Of a DNA stretch of 64,000 nucleotides, positions 1-7,113 are shown piece after piece (the stretch's first letter is position 1; the number at the start of each line of letters is the position of its first letter). The stretch lies in assembly GCF_002242805.1 (NCBI RefSeq), contig NZ_MCGQ01000051.1, forward strand, positions 1 through 64,000, read 5' to 3'. The DNA comes from Streptomyces diastatochromogenes (GTDB lineage Bacteria > Actinomycetota > Actinomycetes > Streptomycetales > Streptomycetaceae). The notes under the pieces were generated by a model, which was not told the DNA's origin, made no database searches, and worked only from the letters and a program-made list of their open reading frames with translations. A program made the translations under genes and the position numbers.

Positions 1-984
1 CCCCCGGCCCCCGCTGCCCCCTCGGGCGGCGAGTCCTTCACCCTCGCGGCACCCACGCTCGCCACCCCTGCCCCCGCCCCTGCCACCACGCCCGTCCCCT
101 CCCGCCGTTCCGCGCACCGGGCGGCCCGCCGTGCCCGTCGGCGCAACCTCGCCGTGGCCGTCGTCACCGTCAGCGGTCTGGTCGTCCTCCCGCTGGTCCT
201 GTGGTCGGTGCTCGGCTCGGGCGACGACCCGGCCCCGGCCTCCAGCGGCACGCCCTCCCGATCGCCGGGCAAGGACTCCGCGACGCCGGGTCCGTCCTGG
301 GCCGGTGCGAGCGGCACCACCCAGGGCGCGCTGCGCGGCCGGCTGCACAACCTCGCCTCGGGTCTGTGCGTGGGCGTCGTCGGCAAGAAGGCCGTCAAGG
401 GCGCGGAGACCGAACTCACCGACTGCTCCTCGGAGGCGAGCCAGCAGTGGTCGTACGAGACCGACGGACTGCTGCGCAACGCCTCCGCCCCCACCCTGTG
501 CCTGGACTCCCACCTCGGCTACTCGGTCCGGCTGGCCCCCTGCTCGGCCACCGGCAAGGCGGCCAAGGACATCCGCTACGACTTCACGCTCCAGGGCGCC
601 CTGGTACCCCGCTCGGACCAGGACCTGGCGCTGACCCCCGCCGCGACCGACGGCTCCGGCGCGCTCGTCCTCAAGAACCGCGCCGCGAACTCGGCCCAGC
701 GGTGGACCGTCGACACCGCCAAGCCGGACCTGCAGATGGAAGTCGTCAACTGGGACGCGGACAACACCCCCGCGCCGTCCTCGCCGGCGAAGGCCACCCC
801 CAAGGCCTCGAAGACCCCGGCCCCGACGCCCACCCCGACGGCATCCAAGTCCAGCCCGACGCCGTCGCGTTCCCCCAGCCCCGACTTCTGCGCGGCATAC
901 CCGGACTACTGCACCTGGGGAGGTGGCGGAGGCGGCTACGGGGGCGGTGGCTACGGCGGCGGCACGGGGGGCCGCCACCGCTGA
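1..984 (+). CDS. RICIN-domain membrane protein, 5' end outside window
   Basis: Frame 1 is open from the first base, so the gene begins upstream and only its last 327 codons are seen. The visible part has an Arg-rich stretch followed by one transmembrane segment (about window bases 150-205), a Ser/Pro linker, then a ricin-type beta-trefoil-like region (RLHNLASGLCVG, QQWSYETDGLLRN, LCLDSH). After it come a Pro/Thr/Ser linker and a Gly-rich tail containing two Cys. The lectin-like region should lie outside the membrane and may bind polysaccharide (inference). It aligns block for block with the C-terminal half of the protein at 19130-20818, so the missing N-terminus is probably similar: sigma-like region plus zinc finger. 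The gene is convergent with the universal stress gene. Confidence 0.8.
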   Translation, partial: PPAPAAPSGGESFTLAAPTLATPAPAPATTPVPSRRSAHRAARRARRRNLAVAVVTVSGLVVLPLVLWSVLGSGDDPAPASSGTPSRSPGKDSATPGPSWAGASGTTQGALRGRLHNLASGLCVGVVGKKAVKGAETELTDCSSEASQQWSYETDGLLRNASAPTLCLDSHLGYSVRLAPCSATGKAAKDIRYDFTLQGALVPRSDQDLALTPAATDGSGALVLKNRAANSAQRWTVDTAKPDLQMEVVNWDADNTPAPSSPAKATPKASKTPAPTPTPTASKSSPTPSRSPSPDFCAAYPDYCTWGGGGGGYGGGGYGGGTGGRHR

Positions 985-1011
985 GCGTCGGACAGCCGGG
1001 AGCGGTGCGGC

Positions 1012-1506
1012 TCAGTGGTGAGGGTGCGGCGGCGGGGGAGGGATCGTCCCGAGAGGCGGGGCCGGTTCGGGCCACACCAGCAGGACCGGGCAGGGCGCGT
1101 GGTCGACGGCGAAGCGGACGGCCGGGCCCAGGCTGTGCGGCCCGAGCCGGGAACGGTCGCCGTCCCGGGCCAACACCAGCAGATCGGCCCCGTCGGCCGC
1201 GGCCACCACCTCCCGCTCGACCCGCCCCGTCCGCTCCTCGCGGGTACACGGACGCCCCAGCCGCTGGGCCGCCGCATCCAGGAGTTCGGCCGCCGAAGTG
1301 CCGCCGAGCGCCTCAAGGCGGCTGCCCGGGTCACGTTCGGGATGGCCCCGGCCGAGGAGCCCGGCGTACGCGCCGTGCGCCACCCCGGGCACGTCCGGAC
1401 CGGTCACATGCAGCAGCACCACCTCGGAGGCGTGCGGGGCGTGGGTGCGTACGGCGTCCACGCAGGCGGGCCAGGTGCCCTCGACGAGCCAGGCGATCAC
1501 ACGCAT
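1012..1506 (-). CDS. universal stress protein (UspA family)
   Basis: This 164-residue single-domain protein has a beta strand-loop start (MRVIAWLVEGTWP) and the family C-terminal strand (HAPCPVLLVWPEP). The glycine loop that binds ATP in many Usp proteins is degenerate here (RDGDRSRLGPHSLGPAV), so nucleotide binding is uncertain. The tail is a short Pro/His run (PPPPPHPHH). It lies 30 bases downstream of the permease gene on the same strand and probably forms the last gene of a three-gene unit with it. A cytoplasmic stress or transport-modulating role is inferred from the family. Confidence 0.8.
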   Translation of the reverse strand: MRVIAWLVEGTWPACVDAVRTHAPHASEVVLLHVTGPDVPGVAHGAYAGLLGRGHPERDPGSRLEALGGTSAAELLDAAAQRLGRPCTREERTGRVEREVVAAADGADLLVLARDGDRSRLGPHSLGPAVRFAVDHAPCPVLLVWPEPAPPLGTIPPPPPHPHH

Positions 1507-1536
1507 CCGGCCGGCCTCCCTCGGCTCTCGGAACCC

Positions 1537-2829
1537 TCAGAGAATCTGCAGCGACCCCCACAGTGCCACCACCGACACGGCCAGCGCGGAGGGCACGGCG
1601 ATCAGGCCGAGCCGCGTGAACTCCCGCAGATCCACCCCGTGCTCGTGCTGGTGCACGATCCGCCGCCACAGCAGGGTGGCGAGCGACCCGGCATAGGTCA
1701 GGTTCGGGCCGATGTTCACCCCGAGCAGTACCGCGAGTACGGCGCCGGAACCGGCGGGAGCGGCGAGCGGCAGCAGCACCAGGACCGCGGGCAGGTTGTT
1801 GATGAGGTTCGCGAGGACGGCGGCCAGCGCGGCGGTCCCGAGCAGCGCGGGCAGCCCCGTGCCGCTGGGCAGGACGTGTCCGAGCGCGTCCGCGAGCCCG
1901 TTGTCGACGACCGCGCGCACCACGATGCCCAGCGCCAGCACGAACGCCAGGAAGGCCGGCGCCGCCGCACGGACGACGGTGACAGGAGTCGCCTTCCCCC
2001 GCACCAGCGCCCGCCCGGCCAGCACCAGCGCCCCCGCGGCCGCCACCCACGCGGGGTCCACCCCGAACGCCGACGCCACCACGAACCCCGCCAGCGTGCA
2101 GCCCACGGTCACCAGCGCGAACAGCGGCAGCCGCGGAGTCTCACCGGTGTCCCGGCCCGCCGGGGCCGCCGCGGTGAGGTCGCGGGCGAAGAACCGACGG
2201 AACACCAGGTACTCGGCGCCGATCGCCGCCAGCCACGGCAGCGCCATCAGCGCCGCGAACCGGGTGAAGGTCAGCCCGCTCGCCGCGAAGGCGAGCAGGT
2301 TCGTCAGGTTGGAGACGGGCAGCAGCAGCGACGCCGTGTTCGACAGATGCGTGCAGGCGTACACGTGCGGCTTCGGCCGTACGCCCGTGCGCGCGGCCGT
2401 CGCGAAGACGACCGGGGTGAGCAGCACGATCGTGGCGTCCAGGCTGAGCACCGCCGTGATCGCCGACGCCAGCGCGAACACCGCCGTCAGCAGGCGCACC
2501 GGGCGGCCCGCCGCCCAGCGCGCCATCCAGGCCCCGCACGCCTGGAACAGCCCCTCCACATCGCAGAAATGGGCGAGCACCAGCACGGCCGCCAGGAACC
2601 CCACCACCGGCCCGAGCCGTTCGGCCTCGGCCCGGGCGTGGTCCAGCGAGATCGCCCCGGTGGCGATCGCGATCGCGGCGGCCGGGACGGCCAGCGCCGC
2701 CTCGGGCCACCCGAAGGGCCGTACCACCGCCCAGGCGAGCACGGCGACGAGCAGCACGGCGGACAGGGCTTCGGCGAGTGGGGTGTTCAGGGCGGGTCCT
2801 CGGGGAGCGATCGGATGGTGCCCGCCCAT
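1537..2829 (-). CDS. SLC13/ArsB-type ion permease
   Basis: This is a 430-residue polytopic membrane protein with about 10-12 hydrophobic segments. Motifs fit the arsenite/citrate-type ion transporter superfamily: LSLDATIVLLTPVV, HLSNTASLLLPVSNLTN and, near the end, NLINNLPAVLVLLPL and NIGPNLTYAGSLATLLW. The two NTxxLLxPVSNLxN/NxxxNLPxxL-type elements are the repeated pore motifs of ArsB/NhaD-like proteins. The substrate cannot be read from sequence, and no ArsR or ArsC lies next to it, so arsenite is only one possibility. The ATG at 2829 is the only methionine start after the upstream stop; a start further in is possible. It begins 23 bases after the deacetylase-like gene and likely shares its transcript. 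Confidence 0.8.
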   Translation of the reverse strand: MGGHHPIAPRGPALNTPLAEALSAVLLVAVLAWAVVRPFGWPEAALAVPAAAIAIATGAISLDHARAEAERLGPVVGFLAAVLVLAHFCDVEGLFQACGAWMARWAAGRPVRLLTAVFALASAITAVLSLDATIVLLTPVVFATAARTGVRPKPHVYACTHLSNTASLLLPVSNLTNLLAFAASGLTFTRFAALMALPWLAAIGAEYLVFRRFFARDLTAAAPAGRDTGETPRLPLFALVTVGCTLAGFVVASAFGVDPAWVAAAGALVLAGRALVRGKATPVTVVRAAAPAFLAFVLALGIVVRAVVDNGLADALGHVLPSGTGLPALLGTAALAAVLANLINNLPAVLVLLPLAAPAGSGAVLAVLLGVNIGPNLTYAGSLATLLWRRIVHQHEHGVDLREFTRLGLIAVPSALAVSVVALWGSLQIL

Positions 2830-2852
2830 GAAAACAAACGCCGGAGCATCGA

Positions 2853-4094
2853 CTATGACGAGTGGGTGCCCGCCGCGCCCAGGAACTCGTCCCAGCCACC
2901 GACCGGGGCCTGACCCGGCACCAGCGTGCGCAGCTTGCGCAGCACCGCCGGGTCCTGCGCCTCCAGCCAGGCCACGAGCTGCTTGAAGGACACGAACCGT
3001 ACGTCGTCGTGCTCCGCCATCCGGCCGATCGCCTCCTCGACGGCGTCCATGTAGATACCGCCGTTCCAGCGTTCGAAGTGGTTGCCGATGAAGAAGGGGG
3101 CGCGGTTGGTGTCGTACGCCCGCTGGAACCCGGCCAGGTAGGTGTCTCTGGCCTGGGCGCGCCAGGCGTCGAACTGGGTGCGGTCGCCGAGGGGGTTCCC
3201 GCTGGACTGGTTGAACATCATGTTGTAGTCCATCGACAGCACTTGGAAGGAATGGCCGGCGAAGGGTATGGACTGCAGCGGGAAGTCCCAGATGCGGCCG
3301 CCCTGCACCTTGCCCGGCCAGATCTGCAGCCCGCCCGGGGAGCTGGCGTCGTACTTCCAGCCGAGCGCGGCCGCGGTGGGGAGCAGGTTGGTCTGGCCCT
3401 CCAGACAGGGGGTGCGGCCGCCGATCAGCTCCTTGCGGTAGTCGAACGGCAGCGGTTCGAGGTCGGAGAAGCCGGTGTTCGTCTTCCACTTGGTGACGAA
3501 GTCGATGGCCTGGTCGATCTCGCTGCGCCACTCGGCGGGCGACCAGTTGCGCACCCCGGTCGCGCCGCAGAAGTGCCCGTTGAAGTGGGTGCCGATCTCG
3601 TGGCCCTCCAGCCAGGCGGCCCGTACCTGCTGGATGGTGGCGTGGATGTGCCGGTCGGCGAGGTAGCCGATGTCGGACGCGCCGACCGCGTGCTGCGGCG
3701 GGCGGTACAGCTCCTTCTTGGACTCCGGCAGCGTGTAGATGCCGCTGAGGAAGAAGGTCATCTTGGCGCCGTGGTCGGAGGCGACCTTGCGGAACCGGGA
3801 GAACAGCTGGTTGCTCAGCTCGCCCGCGCCGTCCCAGGAGAACACCACGAACTGCGGGGGCTTCTGGCCCGGCTTCAGCCGGACCGGCTTCGGCTGGTGC
3901 GGCTGTGCGCCGGTGTCGGCGGTGGACCCGTCGCCGATGAGCTTGACCGGCCGGGCCTGCTTGGTGCCCTTGCCGTACTCCGGGTCCTTCCCGCCGACGG
4001 ACAGCCCGCCGGCGGTGGAGCAGGCGGACAGGGCCCCGAGGGCGCCCGCGGCCGCCCCCGCCGTCAGCACACGCCTGCGTGAAATGCCGCTCAT
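2853..4094 (-). CDS. polysaccharide deacetylase-like lipoprotein
   Basis: The 413-residue product starts with a twin-arginine leader (SRRRVLTAG) that ends in a lipobox with Cys25 (LSAC), so it should be exported by Tat and lipid-anchored. The mature part has the NodB fold signatures in modified form: FSWDGAGE around residue 88 in place of TFDDG, and the metal-site segment HEIGTHFNGH. This suggests a metal-dependent carbohydrate deacetylase or a close non-catalytic relative acting on cell-wall glycan. The C-terminal part (RFVSFKQLVAWLEAQ) is typical of the large actinobacterial NodB-like group. It is first in a unit with the permease and universal stress genes. The exact substrate is unknown. 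Confidence 0.72.
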   Translation of the reverse strand: MSGISRRRVLTAGAAAGALGALSACSTAGGLSVGGKDPEYGKGTKQARPVKLIGDGSTADTGAQPHQPKPVRLKPGQKPPQFVVFSWDGAGELSNQLFSRFRKVASDHGAKMTFFLSGIYTLPESKKELYRPPQHAVGASDIGYLADRHIHATIQQVRAAWLEGHEIGTHFNGHFCGATGVRNWSPAEWRSEIDQAIDFVTKWKTNTGFSDLEPLPFDYRKELIGGRTPCLEGQTNLLPTAAALGWKYDASSPGGLQIWPGKVQGGRIWDFPLQSIPFAGHSFQVLSMDYNMMFNQSSGNPLGDRTQFDAWRAQARDTYLAGFQRAYDTNRAPFFIGNHFERWNGGIYMDAVEEAIGRMAEHDDVRFVSFKQLVAWLEAQDPAVLRKLRTLVPGQAPVGGWDEFLGAAGTHSS

Positions 4095-4237
4095 GTTCTT
4101 CCCCGGTTTCCTCGTCGCGGCTCCCTGCGGAGCCTTCTCGCTGTGCGGTCGACGGGTTCGATGAGGGGTCCCCGCGGAAAGATCGCGGCGTCCGGGACGT
4201 GTTGCCGTCCTGTGACACTTGTGGCGCGCTCATGACG

Positions 4238-4269
4238 AACCCCGCTGCCCGGGAGCGGACAGCGGGGTT
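4238..4269. terminator. hairpin terminator after the DUF4232 gene
   Basis: A perfect 10-bp inverted repeat (AACCCCGCTG / CAGCGGGGTT) with a 12-base loop lies 17 bases past the stop codon of the minus-strand DUF4232 gene. A T-run follows the stem only on the plus strand. On the minus strand the stem ends in TT, which is common for Streptomyces terminators. Confidence 0.75.
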
Positions 4270-4285
4270 TTGGAGGTGGCTTCGG

Positions 4286-4966
4286 TCAGGCGCCGGTGCC
4301 GGAGTTGAAGACGGTCAGGAAGACGGAGGAGGAGTTCCCGGAGACCGGGACCGCCCCGGCCGTCCATGCCACCTTCAGCGGGTCACGCTCGTCCGGCGGG
4401 GTGACCACCAGCGCGGCCGGCGTGGCCGTGTTCGCGCCGCTGATCTCCGGGTTGGAGAAGGTCAGGCCCGCCCAGGCGCTCGCGCCGGGCCGCAGCGTCA
4501 CCGTCACCGGCGAGCCCTCGGACCGCTTGGGGTCCGGGCCGAGCTGGGCACCGGAGGCGTTCACGAAGGCCGCGCCCGGATAGCCGCGCAGGGTGCAGGT
4601 CCGGGCGGACTTGTTGGTGAGCACGACGGGGAAGTTCTCCTGGCCGGCCCCCGGGTCGTTACGGCCGACGGAGGCGCGCAGCTCGGAGGTGTGGCAGCGG
4701 GTGCCGGCGCTCTCGGTCTTGGTGCCGGAGGAGGTGGCCGTGCCCGGGGCGGCGGACGACGTTCCGCCGTGGGGTGCGGAGGCGGTGGCGGACGTGCCGG
4801 AGGAGGGCGAGTCGCCCGCGGTCTCGGTCGCCGGGCCGGCCGTGCCCGGCACCGTCTGGGGTGTGGAGTGGATGTCGTGGCTGCCGCAGGCGGTCAGGAG
4901 GCCCAGTGCGGCCACCGCACCCGCGAGCAGGACCCCGCGCTGCGATGACCGGGATGAGTACGCCAT
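4286..4966 (-). CDS. DUF4232 secreted lipoprotein
   Basis: The 226-residue protein has a signal peptide ending in a lipobox with Cys27 (LTACGSHD), a long Ser/Thr/Ala-rich linker to about residue 85, and a DUF4232-type beta domain. That domain has two Cys expected to pair (GTRCHTS and ARTCTLRGYPG) and the conserved VLTNKSxxTCTLRGYPG-like strand. Such proteins are common surface lipoproteins in actinomycetes and their role is unknown. I chose the ATG at 4966 because AGGAG lies 11 bases before it. A GTG at 4978 in the same frame overlaps that site. The gene follows the kinase gene on the same strand with a gap of about 160 bases. Confidence 0.82.
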   Translation of the reverse strand: MAYSSRSSQRGVLLAGAVAALGLLTACGSHDIHSTPQTVPGTAGPATETAGDSPSSGTSATASAPHGGTSSAAPGTATSSGTKTESAGTRCHTSELRASVGRNDPGAGQENFPVVLTNKSARTCTLRGYPGAAFVNASGAQLGPDPKRSEGSPVTVTLRPGASAWAGLTFSNPEISGANTATPAALVVTPPDERDPLKVAWTAGAVPVSGNSSSVFLTVFNSGTGA

Positions 4967-5124
4967 GTCGCTCAACACTCCTGGATGGTCACGGCACGCG
5001 GCTCACGCGTGCCTTCGGCGCCGGGTGCGCCGTCATCACACTCCGATGCCCGGGCCACCGGAAAAGTTCGGGCCTCGCGGGGTTCTTTTCCCCGATTTGA
5101 CCGCTGCCGACCCCGAACGCCGGG

Positions 5125-6513
5125 TCAGGTGACGCGCAGGGAGCGCAGTATGGCGTCGGTCGCGTCGCCGCCGCCCTGCTGGCGCACCTGCACATACACC
5201 TGCGGCCGGGTGGAGCCGTCCGCCGGGCCGAGCGCGGACTCGGTGACGGTGCCGCCGTCCGGGCAGGCGTTCCAGGTCCGGATCAGGCCTTTCCACCGTG
5301 CACTGGTGAAGGTGCGGCTGCCGGAGTCGTGGCAGCCGGAGTGGACGAGGGCGTTCACCCGGGCGGTGACGTCGCCGTGCTCGCTGACCCCGAGGAACAC
5401 GCCGTCGACCGTCGTCCTCAGGTCGGACCAGTGCGCCAGGTCGTCGGCGACCACCAGACCCGGCTCGTGCCCCGACGGCAGCCCGAGCGCCCGCGGGTCC
5501 CAGCCGGAGTCGCGCACCTGCCGGGCCCAGCCGGCCGGCACCTGCACGGTGACCCGGCCGGTGGAGTCCTTGACCGCGGTCTCCTCGGCGGCATGGGGCC
5601 GCTGGAGCACCAGCGTGACGGTGACGGCGGCGGCCCCGGCGGCGAGTACCGCGGCCAGCACCAGCGTCCCGGTGCCGAGCCGGCCCCGGACGCCGTCGAG
5701 CCGCCGGCCCGGCTTGACGCCGGAGGCCGCCGCCAGCCGCTCCAGTTCGTCCGCGAACACGTGCGCTGCCGGCCAGCGCCGCTCCCGGTCCGGCTCCATG
5801 GCGCGCAGCAGCGCGCGCTCGACGTCCTCGCCGAGGTCCGGCCGCAGCCGCCGGGGCGGCACGACCTTCCCCGGCGGCCCCGGCACGGTCCCGGTGACCA
5901 GCTCGTAGCCCACCGCGCCCAGGCTGTAGACGTCGGCGCGGGCGTCGATGCCCTCCCCGGGCTCGGCCTGTTCCGGCGGCTGATAGCCCGCCGAGCCCGC
6001 CGCGAGCGTGAGCACCGAGGCCTGCGCGAGGCTCTTGGCCAGGCCCAGGTCGGCCAGCAGCAGCCGCCGCTCGCCGTCCGGGGCGGTGTGCAGCAGCACG
6101 TTGGTCGGCTTGATGTCACGGTGCACGATGCCCGCCTCGTGCAGCGCTGCGGCGCTGCGCGCGGCTTGCGCGGTCAGCACCAGCGCCCGGGGAACCGGCA
6201 GCGGGCCGTCCGCCAGCAGATCGGCGAGGGTGCCGCCGTCGGCGTACTGCATCACGAAGTACGGCCTGCCGTCCGGCAGTTCACCGATGTCGTAGACCTG
6301 CACCACCCGGCTGGAGCCGGCCCGTCGCAGCAGCCGGGCCTCGGACAGGAAGCGCTCCCGGATGTCGAGCCGGTGGGCCCAGTTCTCGGCGAGGACCTTC
6401 ACCGCGACCAGGGCGGCCAGCTCGTCGTCGTGAGCGAGCCACACCGTGGCGAAGGCGCCGGTGCCCAGGGGTCGTTCGAGGCGGTAGCGGCCGATCCGCT
6501 CCAGGGAGTGCAT
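5125..6513 (-). CDS. membrane Ser/Thr protein kinase (PknB-like)
   Basis: The 462-residue protein has an N-terminal Hanks-type kinase domain (about 8-262). It shows a Gly loop (GTGAFATVW), the ATP-site Lys39 (VAVKVL), catalytic Asp133 (HRDIKPTN) and a metal site that reads DLG (Asp155) rather than DFG. A single transmembrane segment at about 281-303 leads to an outside domain of about 150 residues with two Cys (SGCHDSG, WNACPDG). That domain has no PASTA repeats and is not one I recognise. The kinase probably senses an external signal and phosphorylates cytoplasmic partners. It is divergent from the ECF sigma gene with 47 bases between starts, so the pair may form one signalling unit (inference). 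Confidence 0.92.
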   Translation of the reverse strand: MHSLERIGRYRLERPLGTGAFATVWLAHDDELAALVAVKVLAENWAHRLDIRERFLSEARLLRRAGSSRVVQVYDIGELPDGRPYFVMQYADGGTLADLLADGPLPVPRALVLTAQAARSAAALHEAGIVHRDIKPTNVLLHTAPDGERRLLLADLGLAKSLAQASVLTLAAGSAGYQPPEQAEPGEGIDARADVYSLGAVGYELVTGTVPGPPGKVVPPRRLRPDLGEDVERALLRAMEPDRERRWPAAHVFADELERLAAASGVKPGRRLDGVRGRLGTGTLVLAAVLAAGAAAVTVTLVLQRPHAAEETAVKDSTGRVTVQVPAGWARQVRDSGWDPRALGLPSGHEPGLVVADDLAHWSDLRTTVDGVFLGVSEHGDVTARVNALVHSGCHDSGSRTFTSARWKGLIRTWNACPDGGTVTESALGPADGSTRPQVYVQVRQQGGGDATDAILRSLRVT

Positions 6514-6560
6514 ACGACTATCATGCCTGCCCTGAGATCGACTCCGAGGGGGACCCTGAC

Positions 6561-7109
6561 GTGCAGGATGGGGTGACGGCCGAAGACCTCGCCCGGCGTG
6601 CCGCGGCGGGCGACAGCGCGGCCCTGGACCGGCTGCTGACCGAGCTGCGGCCCGAGGTGGTGCGCCGCTGCGGGCGCTTCCTGCCGTGCCGGGAGGACGC
6701 CGAGGAGGCCGCCCAGGACGTGCTGCTCCAGGTGGCCCGGCACATCTCCGCCTTCGAGGGCCGCAGCCGCTTCAGCACCTGGCTGTACACGGTCGTCGCC
6801 AACTGCTGCCGGCAGAAGTACCGCGAGCTGAAGCGGCGGGCGGCCGAGCAGCCTGCGGCCATCGAGCCCGCCGAGCACATCGACCCGCGCACCACCAGTG
6901 TCATCGCGGGCTCCCGGATCGATCTGCTGGAGGCCCTGGACCGGCTGGAGCGCGAGTATCCGCACCTGGTCGCGCCCCTGGTCTACCGGGACATCTGCCA
7001 GCTGGAGTACGCCGAGGTCGCCGAGCGCATCGGCATCCCCCTCGGCACGCTCAAGTCCCGGCTGCACGAGGCCCGCAAACAAGTCCGGCCCTGGCTGCGG
7101 GGCTACTGA
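6561..7109 (+). CDS. ECF-type RNA polymerase sigma factor
   Basis: The 182-residue protein has sigma region 2 (CREDAEEAAQDVLLQVAR, then FEGRSRFSTWLYTVVANCC) and region 4 with a helix-turn-helix (LEYAEVAERIGIPLGTLKSRLHEARKQ). No region 3, anti-sigma domain or C-terminal extension is present. The start is GTG at 6561, with a purine-rich site (GAGGGGGA) 8-10 bases before it. No zinc-finger anti-sigma gene lies nearby. The divergent neighbour is a membrane Ser/Thr kinase, which fits the known theme of ECF factors controlled by kinases. It ends 4 bases from the convergent SpoIIE gene. Confidence 0.9.
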   Translation: MQDGVTAEDLARRAAAGDSAALDRLLTELRPEVVRRCGRFLPCREDAEEAAQDVLLQVARHISAFEGRSRFSTWLYTVVANCCRQKYRELKRRAAEQPAAIEPAEHIDPRTTSVIAGSRIDLLEALDRLEREYPHLVAPLVYRDICQLEYAEVAERIGIPLGTLKSRLHEARKQVRPWLRGY

Positions 7110-7113
7110 ACCT

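Noticed and set aside
1015..2913. A 632-codon plus-strand open frame
   Set aside because: It lies opposite the universal stress and permease genes and consists of Arg/Gln/His-rich filler with no recognisable fold.
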